Shown here: positions 1 to 5,398 of the stretch, one piece after another | Position numbering within the stretch: the stretch's first letter is position 1 | How the letters are laid out: each line of letters starts with the position of its first letter | Origin: an uncultured Alistipes sp. | Lineage (GTDB): Bacteria > Bacteroidota > Bacteroidia > Bacteroidales > Rikenellaceae | Direction: 5' to 3' | Assembly: GCA_959604655.1 (NCBI GenBank) | Contig: CAUHCL010000125.1 | Location: forward strand, 1 to 5,398 | Length of the DNA stretch: 5,398 nt | Translations under genes and position numbers: made by a program | The notes under the pieces: generated by a model | The model's database searches: none | Seen by the model: the letters and a program-made list of their open reading frames with translations, nothing else | What the model was told of the DNA's origin: nothing

Positions 1-952
1 TGGTCTCGCGCATCTGCGTGTCGGCCATGATGTTCTTCATCTTGTAGTAGTCCATTATGCCGAGATTGCCGTTGCGGAACGCCTCGGCCATAGCCAGAGG
101 CACTTCGGCCTCGGCGAGGATCACCTTCGCACGGGCATCCTGAGCCTTGGCGCGGTTCTCCTGCTCCAGCGCCACGGCCATCGCGCGACGTTCCTCGGCC
201 TTGGCCTGGGCGATGTTCTTGTCGGCGTCGGCCTGGTCCATCTGGAGCTGCGCGCCGATGTTCTTGCCCACGTCGATATCGGCTATGTCGATCGACAGTA
301 TCTCGAATGCGGTACCCGCGTCGAGACCCTTCTCCAGTACCACGCGCGAAATCGAGTCGGGATTCTCCAGCACGATCTTGTGCGATGCGGCCGAACCGAT
401 CGACGACACGATGCCTTCGCCCACACGGGCCAGAACCGTTTCCTCGCCTGCACCGCCCACCAGCTGCTTGATGTTGGCGCGCACCGTGACGCGGGCCTTG
501 GCTATGAGCTGAATGCCGTCCTTGGCCACGGCGGCCACTGGCGGAGTGTTTATCACTTTGGGGTTGACCGACATCTGCACGGCCTCGAATACGTCGCGGC
601 CCGCCAGGTCGATGGCGGTGGCCATCTTGAAGTCGAGGTTGATGTTGGCCTTCTGCGCCGAGACGAGGGCGTGTACCACGTTGGTGACGTTACCGCCCGC
701 CAGATAGTGCGCCTCCAACTCGTTGGGGTCGAGGTTGAGACCCGCCTTGGTTCCCTCGATCATCGACGATACGATTACCGAGGGCGGCACCTTGCGCCAG
801 CGCATGAGGATGAGTTGCAGCAGGCTGATCTTGACGCCCGAGACGAGCGCCGAGAACCACAGTCCCACAGGAATGAAATAGAATACCAGCCAGATGGCTA
901 TAAGGCCCAGAAAGGCCACGAAGGCGATGATTCCCAATTGTAAATCTTCCAT
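1..952 (-). CDS. floA: FloA, flotillin-like membrane microdomain scaffold (3' end cut by window edge)
   Basis: Bacterial flotillin of the FloA (former YqfA/UPF0365) family, which oligomerises on the inner face of the cytoplasmic membrane and organises functional microdomains. The frame is open from ATG at 952 to the window edge: 317 codons, no stop. Residues 5-35 form a hydrophobic hairpin-type membrane anchor. The SPFH/PHB-type domain follows (about 36-235), with family hallmarks such as HYLAGGNV (82-89), AIDLAGRDV (113-121), [10 protein letters not shown] (125-134) and VGGAGEET (165-172). Residues 236-290 are an Ala/Glu-rich coiled coil with the conserved [16 protein letters not shown] stretch, and a [11 protein letters not shown] segment lies near the C-terminus. 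From memory of the Bacillus FloA (about 331 residues), only 10-15 residues are missing. It starts 28 bp after the nfeD stop, the usual flotillin-NfeD pairing. No clear Shine-Dalgarno sequence is seen, as is common in Bacteroidota. The family assignment is very secure; the client proteins in this organism are unknown. Confidence 0.97.
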   Translation of the reverse strand, partial: MEDLQLGIIAFVAFLGLIAIWLVFYFIPVGLWFSALVSGVKISLLQLILMRWRKVPPSVIVSSMIEGTKAGLNLDPNELEAHYLAGGNVTNVVHALVSAQKANINLDFKMATAIDLAGRDVFEAVQMSVNPKVINTPPVAAVAKDGIQLIAKARVTVRANIKQLVGGAGEETVLARVGEGIVSSIGSAASHKIVLENPDSISRVVLEKGLDAGTAFEILSIDIADIDVGKNIGAQLQMDQADADKNIAQAKAEERRAMAVALEQENRAKAQDARAKVILAEAEVPLAMAEAFRNGNLGIMDYYKMKNIMADTQMRET

Positions 953-980
953 AGTATCAGGTTGTTAATGATTTGTTGCG

Positions 981-1448
981 TTATTCGGTGAGCTTCACTA
1001 CGACGGTGAAGTTCTCGAAGCCCGTCACCTCCACTCTCTTGCGCTGGTCGATGAAACCGTCGGCCGACTTGGCCTCGTAGACCTTGCCGTCGATATTCAC
1101 CTTGCCCATCGGCGACAGACGCGAGACGGTGGTGCCGCGGTCGCCCGCCTTCAGCTCGTCGGCGGGGCTCGCCATGCTCGACGACTCGATCTTCTGGTCG
1201 AGCGAGAAGCGCTGCCATGTCTTGGCGCGCAGCGATATGACGGTGGCTATGAGCGACACGACCAATATGGCGGCTATGGTCACTCCGCCGCCCACCACAT
1301 CGTAGCGAGCGAATCCGAAGTATGCGGCCGTGCCGTAGCACAACAGCGAGAGGACGGTTCCCACGGTGGTGCCCGGCAGCAGGACCAGCTCCACCACGAG
1401 GAAAAACATTCCCAGCAGAACGAGAAATACGATCAATCCCATAAGCAT
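981..1448 (-). CDS. nfeD: Short NfeD-family membrane protein (TM helices plus OB fold)
   Basis: A 155-residue NfeD protein of the short class that lacks the N-terminal ClpP-like serine protease domain of long NfeD proteins. Three hydrophobic segments (about 3-24, 27-48 and 52-73) are followed by a basic linker and a C-terminal OB-fold-like domain (about 100-153). The latter shows the family pattern GDRGTTVSRLSPMGKV (102-117), an IDGKVYEA strand (119-126), and a closing VEVTGFENFTVVVKL strand pair (139-153). The glycine usual in the 'I..G..V.V' part of the family motif is replaced (IDQRKRVEV). NfeD proteins are commonly encoded next to flotillins and are thought to act with them in the membrane; floA follows 28 bp downstream, which supports the call. 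ATG at 1448 is used; a second ATG two codons later is possible. The 52-bp gap to the upstream SPOR gene has no terminator-like hairpin with a T tract, so co-transcription is likely. The exact molecular activity is unknown for the family. Confidence 0.93.
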   Translation of the reverse strand: MLMGLIVFLVLLGMFFLVVELVLLPGTTVGTVLSLLCYGTAAYFGFARYDVVGGGVTIAAILVVSLIATVISLRAKTWQRFSLDQKIESSSMASPADELKAGDRGTTVSRLSPMGKVNIDGKVYEAKSADGFIDQRKRVEVTGFENFTVVVKLTE

Positions 1449-1500
1449 TTGGTTTTAAGTTGTCAATGTGTTTCGCCGCCCTCGGCGGAGCGGCCGTCGG

Positions 1501-3069
1501 TCAATCTTCCTCGTCCGACTCTTCGTCGGGGCTGCCCCCGAGCTCCGTCACCTCGGCCGTAAGCCTTTCGTCGCATTTCGCCACGGCGGCGGCCACGCGT
1601 TCGGCCATGACACGGGTGTCGAACGTTCCTACTATGAAGGTGTCCTCGGCGACCTTCGATATCTGGCACCCTTCGGCCATGGTGGCTATCAGATCGCGCA
1701 CCGTGTCATCCAGAGCGCCGCCCTTTATCGTCACGCGGAAGGTGACGGCTGCGTCGCCGTTCTGTTGCGAAAGATTGGTTTTGCGGCCGTCGCACCACTC
1801 GACGATCTCGGGGTTGCGGAAGCCCTTCTTTTTCATTATCTCGACCGCCGTTTCGGCCTCGGCACGCGTACGAAGACCGCCAGCGTAGTAGCTGAAGCGA
1901 CCGTCTTCGAGAGTCTCGATGCAGAGGGGCGAGGCGCCGCGGAATGTCGATACGGCCTGTTTGTATTTGTAGGTTCCCAGCTGTATGCGGTAGATGGTGC
2001 CATATTCGTACACGATGCAGTCGGGTATGGGGTTCGAGGCGTTGTAGGGGCTGCGGGGAGTGAACTCTATGGCCTCGTAATCGACGAACGAGCGGCGCTT
2101 GACCTCGATGGGAGGCATGCGGAAGTCGATCTGCCGAACGCTTTTCGAGGCATTCGAGAGCGAGTCGATGGCGGCCGTGCGGTTGAGCAGCTTGGCCACG
2201 TAGATCTCGTAGTTCAGCACCACGGGCTTTTGCAGGCAGTAGTCGGCCACCGCCTCCGACGCGCAGTTGTCGGCCGAAGCCAGCTTCTCCTGACGTGCCT
2301 CGCCCATCATCGATTCCGTGATTTCGAGTATGTCCTCGCGGTTCTCCTTTTCAAGGAAGTAGGAGTAGACGTAGGTCTTCTGGTCGTAGATCTCGCCCCA
2401 CAGCTTGGCCAGCTGCCTTTCGAGCACCAGGCTCTCGTCCGTGACGGCCGAAATGTCGGCATACACCGCTTCGGCTTCGGCCTCGGTGGACGCCATCACG
2501 TATTTGTCGTACAGCGCCTTGATCTTCTTGTAGTTGTCGATGTACGAAGTCACGTATTTGCGCGCCGTGTTCTCCTTGCCGTTCACGGCCAGCAGAGCCT
2601 TATAGTCGTCGGGGTCGATGTTCTTTATGAAATAGGAGTTGCCGAAGATGGATGCCGCCGATTGGGCCGATTCGTCCGCACCGCCTATGTTGCCCATGCC
2701 CGCGAGCACGAAATCCTGCTCGATGGCGTTGATGCCGTCGACGAGTCGGATCTTCTGCGAGCGCAGGGCGAATGCCGCGTTTTCGGCATCGGTGAGTATA
2801 AGCATCAGCGAATCGGATCTTTGGCGGGTCAGCGAATCGCGTTTCTCGGCATTTTCGCGCATCGCGCCGCGGACCGTGCGGATGACGTTGAATATGGAGT
2901 CGCTTCTGAGCCGCAGCGTCTCCTCCTTGCGCAGAAGGTCCATGTATTCGCTGTTCTTTTCAAGTCCGGGTATTCGCGCAGTGATCTCCTGCGCCGCCGA
3001 ATCGGTTGCGCACAATGTAGCGGCCAACATTCCTGCCGCGAGCACTTTACGTATGGTTATCTCCACCAT
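1501..3069 (-). CDS. Exported coiled-coil protein with SPOR domain and second SPOR-like repeat
   Basis: Predicted 522-residue envelope protein. The N-terminus MVEITIRKVLAAGMLAATLC, then ATDSAAQ, looks like a signal peptide with cleavage near A26/Q27. Residues 36-120 are charged and heptad-like (probable coiled coil), and 150-265 are largely helical. A SPOR domain lies at about 357-428: GTIYRIQLGTYKYK, then a PL..E....GRFSYYAGG strand pair, RTRAEAETAVEIMKKKGF, and a final strand with NPEIV. SPOR domains bind peptidoglycan, classically glycan strands lacking stem peptides at division sites. A weaker repeat follows at about 440-510 (FRVTIKGG, then DTFIVGTFDTRVMAERVAAAVAK), ending in an acidic tail (DEESDEED). 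The start at ATG 3069 is chosen because it gives the signal peptide; the same frame stays open far upstream, but that part lies inside trkH and is a shadow. The gene overlaps the trkH stop by 13 nt, which suggests translational coupling. SPOR identity is secure; the N-terminal region matches no family I recognise. Confidence 0.9.
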   Translation of the reverse strand: MVEITIRKVLAAGMLAATLCATDSAAQEITARIPGLEKNSEYMDLLRKEETLRLRSDSIFNVIRTVRGAMRENAEKRDSLTRQRSDSLMLILTDAENAAFALRSQKIRLVDGINAIEQDFVLAGMGNIGGADESAQSAASIFGNSYFIKNIDPDDYKALLAVNGKENTARKYVTSYIDNYKKIKALYDKYVMASTEAEAEAVYADISAVTDESLVLERQLAKLWGEIYDQKTYVYSYFLEKENREDILEITESMMGEARQEKLASADNCASEAVADYCLQKPVVLNYEIYVAKLLNRTAAIDSLSNASKSVRQIDFRMPPIEVKRRSFVDYEAIEFTPRSPYNASNPIPDCIVYEYGTIYRIQLGTYKYKQAVSTFRGASPLCIETLEDGRFSYYAGGLRTRAEAETAVEIMKKKGFRNPEIVEWCDGRKTNLSQQNGDAAVTFRVTIKGGALDDTVRDLIATMAEGCQISKVAEDTFIVGTFDTRVMAERVAAAVAKCDERLTAEVTELGGSPDEESDEED

Positions 3070-4502
3070 CTGATAAAAAAGAGTTGAATCAATCCGAATA
3101 TTTCGAGACGCCCCAGCAACATGAGGAACGTCAGATTTAGTTTCATTACCGACGGCATGGCCGAGTAGTTGTCCATCGAGCCTACCTCGCCGAATCCCGG
3201 GCCGACATTGCCCGCGCATGCCACGGCGGACGAGAAGCCTGTCATGAGGTCTGCGCCCAGCAGCGTGTTGGTGAATGTCCCCGCCAGAATCATCATCATG
3301 AAGGCCACGGTGTAGACCATGACCGTGTTGAGCATGTCCTTGTCCTGCGGGATGCCGTCGACCTTGGTGCGGAAGATGGCGTTGGGGTGCTGCTGCCTGC
3401 GCAGGCGGTTGCGCATCATCTTGACCGCCAGCAGCAGGCGGTCGATCTTGAGGCCTCCCGATGTCGACCCTGCGCAGGCGCACACTATCGAGCAGAAGAT
3501 CAATATAAGCATCGCGAACGAGGTCCATGTGTTGCAGTCGGCGATGGCGAATCCCGTGGTGGTGATGTACGACACGGTCTGGAACAGCGAGTAGCGCAGC
3601 GACGCGAGCATCGACGGGTATACGTCGGCCTTGCGGAGGCTCAACGCGATGAGCAGTGCGGCTACGGCTATTGTCCAGAGGTAGAACCGCGTCACCTCCG
3701 AGCGGAAGATGTTGTTCGCCTTGCGCGTGACGGTGGCGTATATCAGGCCGAAATGGATTCCCGCCACCGCCATCCCGAAGATGAGCACCGCCTCTATCAC
3801 GGCCGAGTCGAAAAATGCCACGCTGGTGTTCTTGGTGCCGAATCCGCATGTGCTGCATGTCGACATGGCGTGACACAGCGCGTCGAACCAGCACATGCCG
3901 CCCAGCTTGAGTAGCAGGGTAGTGACAGCCGTGAGGCCTATGTAGACCGAAAGTATTATCTTTACGGTGGTTTGCGTGCGGTAATTGAAGTTGTCCTTCG
4001 CCAGCGACGACAGTTCGACGTTGGAGAGCATCATCTTGCTCTTGCCTATGGACGGCAGGATGACCAGGGTGAACATCACCACGCCTATGCCGCCCACCCA
4101 GCATGTGGCCATGCGCCAGAAATGGAGCCCGCGAGGCAGCGCCTCGACGTTGTTGAGTATCGAAGCTCCCGTGGTGGTGAATCCCGACACGCTCTCGAAC
4201 CATGCGTTCATGGGCGAGAACTCACCGCCCCACATCAGGTAGGGGAACATGCCTACGACGCTCGATACGATCCATGCCCCGACCACGATGCAGTAGCCCT
4301 CCTTGGTCGAGATGCGGTCGGTGCGCGGGACGAAGATCATGGGGAAGCATCCTAACAGAAGTGTCAGCAGCGACGACATGAGGAGAGGGTAGTAGCCCGT
4401 ATCCATGTTACTCAGGCAGGATATTCCCGCCGCCAGCAGCATGAATGCCGCCAGCACCAGCAGCACCATCCCGATATATCGTATTACCACGCTGAATCTC
4501 AT
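3057..4502 (-). CDS. trkH: TrkH, pore-forming subunit of Trk/Ktr potassium uptake system
   Basis: A complete 481-residue integral membrane protein of the superfamily of K+ transporters (TrkH/KtrB), which forms the K+ pathway across the inner membrane. It has the four M1-P-M2-like repeats with recognisable filter loops: P1 SGFTTTGAS (106-114), P2 STCSTCGFGT (214-223), P3 SYITTTGF (311-318) and P4 AGNVGPGFG (430-438). The conserved intramembrane/post-filter segment AGSTSGGLKIDR (344-355) and the C-terminal LGRLEIF (463-469) are also family hallmarks. Length matches full-length TrkH (about 480). It starts at ATG 4502, 30 bp after the stop of the HAMP-receptor gene, and its stop overlaps the start of the SPOR gene. 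The regulatory partner TrkA (RCK/nucleotide-binding subunit) is not in this window and is presumably encoded elsewhere. The protein is unusually rich in cysteine (13 residues), including C216 and C219 in the second filter loop and C429 just before the fourth. Confidence 0.96.
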   Translation of the reverse strand: MRFSVVIRYIGMVLLVLAAFMLLAAGISCLSNMDTGYYPLLMSSLLTLLLGCFPMIFVPRTDRISTKEGYCIVVGAWIVSSVVGMFPYLMWGGEFSPMNAWFESVSGFTTTGASILNNVEALPRGLHFWRMATCWVGGIGVVMFTLVILPSIGKSKMMLSNVELSSLAKDNFNYRTQTTVKIILSVYIGLTAVTTLLLKLGGMCWFDALCHAMSTCSTCGFGTKNTSVAFFDSAVIEAVLIFGMAVAGIHFGLIYATVTRKANNIFRSEVTRFYLWTIAVAALLIALSLRKADVYPSMLASLRYSLFQTVSYITTTGFAIADCNTWTSFAMLILIFCSIVCACAGSTSGGLKIDRLLLAVKMMRNRLRRQQHPNAIFRTKVDGIPQDKDMLNTVMVYTVAFMMMILAGTFTNTLLGADLMTGFSSAVACAGNVGPGFGEVGSMDNYSAMPSVMKLNLTFLMLLGRLEIFGLIQLFFIRWWR

Positions 4503-4514
4503 ATCTCCGTCGTT

Positions 4515-4528
4515 CGGCCTTCGGGCCG
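4515..4528 (-). other. Intercistronic stem-loop before trkH
   Basis: A perfect 5-bp stem (CGGCC / GGCCG) with a 4-nt loop fills much of the 30-bp gap between the HAMP-receptor stop and the trkH start. In the transcribed (minus) strand the loop reads CGAA; the opposite strand has a C(TTCG)G loop. No T tract follows, so it is unlikely to terminate transcription. It ends 12 nt before the trkH ATG and might affect ribosome access or mRNA processing. A short GC-rich stem can also arise by chance. Confidence 0.35.
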
Positions 4529-4532
4529 CATG

Positions 4533-5297
4533 TCATTTCGTCGTCTTCGTGCCGACCATTACCGACTCTATCTTCTCCTTCAGTTCCTGCATCTCGTCGC
4601 GACACTCTGCCTTCACGTCGAACGGCAGTTTGTAGCGCAGCCAGTCGCCCAGGCTGCGGTTCATTTCGATGATGGGCTTCACGGTGTAGATCATTATGAA
4701 GTAGTAGAACATCAGCAGGATGGCTATCATCACCAGCAGCGAGATGAATACGGGGGTCACCGAGCGGTAGGCGTTGCGGTTGAGCTGTTCGGCACGCGGC
4801 GTGAGCGAGCCTTGCGCCGACGACATGACGTCGGTGATGCCGTCCGTTATGCTGTTGTAAAGGGGCAGGTAATTGTCGTCGTACCATTTGCGGCCGTCGA
4901 ACGTAGCGGACGGCTGTCGGCCGAGCAGCTTCTCGATGGCATGCTCCATTTGCTCCGAGCAGAGGCTGAGCGAATCGAAAAGCGGGTCGGCCGACGATTT
5001 GCCCGACTCGCTGCGCGCCCGACGTATGGTGAGATTGAATCTCTGTATGCTGCTGCGGCACGAGTCGGCGTATATGCTGTCGCGCAAGACAGCATAGTTG
5101 ACCACAGCGCGGTCGTTGGCGTGTATGGCCGAGAGCATGTTCTTCGACATCTCGATGCTGCGACGGCTGCTGCCCAGTATGGCTTCTATGTCGACGCTCA
5201 TGTGGCTGAGCTCGAAAAGCGATACCAGACCCGAAAAAAAGAGCAGCGCCACGATGCTCAGAAATCCGATTGTCACTCGTTTGCGAATCCCCGTCAT
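4533..5297 (-). CDS. Two-TM receptor with periplasmic helical sensor and terminal HAMP-like domain, no output domain
   Basis: Predicted 254-residue inner-membrane protein laid out like the front half of a sensor kinase or chemoreceptor. A short basic N-terminus (MTGIRKR) precedes TM1 (about 8-30). Residues 31-179 form a predicted periplasmic, mostly helical region of the size of a four-helix-bundle (4HB_MCP-like) sensor. TM2 is at about 181-204. A HAMP-like segment follows (205-248) with the proline just after TM2 (TVKPIIEMN, P208) and the DE pair (RDEMQEL, D234-E235) that opens the second HAMP helix. The protein then stops; no histidine kinase, cyclase or methyl-accepting domain follows, and trkH begins 30 bp later, so no downstream fragment of such a domain exists. 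Periplasmic C80 and C113 could form a disulfide. It is probably the first gene of the operon, with a promoter-like element upstream. Two-TM/HAMP architecture is judged from hydropathy and motif; ligand and role are unknown. It could alternatively be an anchoring or adaptor protein rather than a signalling receptor. Confidence 0.82.
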   Translation of the reverse strand: MTGIRKRVTIGFLSIVALLFFSGLVSLFELSHMSVDIEAILGSSRRSIEMSKNMLSAIHANDRAVVNYAVLRDSIYADSCRSSIQRFNLTIRRARSESGKSSADPLFDSLSLCSEQMEHAIEKLLGRQPSATFDGRKWYDDNYLPLYNSITDGITDVMSSAQGSLTPRAEQLNRNAYRSVTPVFISLLVMIAILLMFYYFIMIYTVKPIIEMNRSLGDWLRYKLPFDVKAECRDEMQELKEKIESVMVGTKTTK

Positions 5298-5319
5298 ATA
5301 AATCTACTTTTCGCGCAGT

Positions 5320-5339
5320 CGTGCGGGGCGAACCGCACG
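5320..5339 (-). other. Stem-loop in the 5' leader of the operon
   Basis: A perfect 7-bp GC-rich inverted repeat (CGTGCGG / CCGCACG, 5320-5326 and 5333-5339) surrounds a 6-nt loop, between the promoter-like element and the first start codon. There is no T tract after it on either strand, so it does not resemble an intrinsic terminator. It may stabilise the leader or affect translation initiation of the HAMP receptor gene. No riboswitch class is recognisable. Confidence 0.45.
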
Positions 5340-5386
5340 GATCGCCGCTCGCGGACCAATCCTCGTAAAAATTGCGCTAATCAATG

Positions 5387-5394
5387 CAAATATA
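5387..5394 (-). promoter_or_regulatory. Bacteroidota-type -7 promoter element
   Basis: The minus strand reads TATATTTG here, an exact match to the TAnnTTTG -7 consensus used by the Bacteroidota primary sigma factor. It lies in an AT-rich patch 89 bp upstream of the ATG at 5297. The matching -33 TTTG element would fall about 20 bp further upstream, beyond the right edge, so it cannot be checked. Transcription would start near 5380, leaving a leader of roughly 80 nt before the first gene of the operon. Confidence 0.6.
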
Positions 5395-5398
5395 GCAA

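Noticed and set aside
147..943. Plus-strand open frames of 121, 187 and 64 codons.
   Set aside because: They are antisense shadows of floA, whose minus-strand product matches the FloA family across its whole length.
898..1341. A minus-strand 147-codon open frame across the nfeD/floA junction.
   Set aside because: It overlaps nfeD in another frame, is Arg/His-rich without recognisable motifs, and conflicts with two secure genes.
1476..1488. Short inverted repeat CCGCC-CTC-GGCGG in the gap between the SPOR gene and nfeD, considered as a terminator.
   Set aside because: The stem is only 5 bp, the loop 3 nt, and no T tract follows on the minus strand, so it does not look like an intrinsic terminator.
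2470..2490. Short repetitive ggcttcggcctcgg-type tract, considered as a DNA repeat.
   Set aside because: It is simply the coding sequence for a Glu-Ala-Glu-Ala run in the SPOR protein; similar short tracts in floA encode its Ala/Glu-rich coiled coil.
1468..3087. A 539-codon open frame on the plus strand opposite the SPOR gene.
   Set aside because: It is antisense to a protein with a signal peptide and a clear SPOR domain, has a low-complexity His/Arg/Val/Gly-rich translation with no motif, and is explained by the GC-rich third-position bias of the real gene.
3070..4203. Upstream extension of the SPOR reading frame by 378 codons.
   Set aside because: This part overlaps trkH in another frame and translates to a His/Arg-rich, low-complexity product. 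The ATG at 3069 gives a proper signal peptide, so the extension is a shadow.
4408..5061. A 217-codon minus-strand frame overlapping the HAMP-receptor gene and the start of trkH.
   Set aside because: Its translation is His/Arg/Ala-rich low complexity and it conflicts with two well-supported genes in other frames.

Overview
The window looks like a piece of a GC-rich Bacteroidota chromosome, most likely Bacteroidales and possibly an Alistipes-like member of the Rikenellaceae. The grounds are a Bacteroidota-type -7 promoter element (TAnnTTTG) upstream of the first gene, start codons without clear Shine-Dalgarno sequences, a FloA/NfeD/TrkH set typical of the group, and strong G/C preference at third codon positions. 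The species cannot be fixed from sequence reading alone.

All five genes lie on the minus strand, so transcription runs from the right edge (5398) to the left edge (1). In order of transcription they are: a two-TM membrane receptor with a periplasmic helical sensor region and a terminal HAMP-like domain but no output domain (4533-5297); TrkH, the pore subunit of a Trk/Ktr-type potassium transporter (3057-4502); a secreted coiled-coil protein ending in a SPOR domain and a second SPOR-like repeat (1501-3069); a short NfeD protein with three TM helices and an OB fold (981-1448); and FloA, a bacterial flotillin that runs off the left edge about 10-15 codons before its expected end (1-952). Gaps are 30, -13 (overlap), 52 and 28 bp. 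No convincing terminator lies between the genes, so they are probably one operon read from a promoter at about 5387-5394. Noncoding DNA is limited to the roughly 100-bp leader at the right edge and the three short gaps.

FloA and NfeD are a well-known pair that organises membrane microdomains. The other three genes act at or across the inner membrane: ion uptake, envelope or peptidoglycan recognition (SPOR) and periplasmic sensing (HAMP receptor). A shared role in membrane organisation or turgor/envelope homeostasis is a reasonable inference but is not proven by the sequence. The partner of TrkH, the cytoplasmic nucleotide-binding TrkA subunit, is not in the window. The least ordinary items are the output-less HAMP receptor heading the operon, the SPOR protein translationally overlapping trkH, the double SPOR-like C-terminus, and the cysteine-rich TrkH with a cysteine in its second filter motif. 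I found no mobile element, CRISPR array, tRNA or rRNA.
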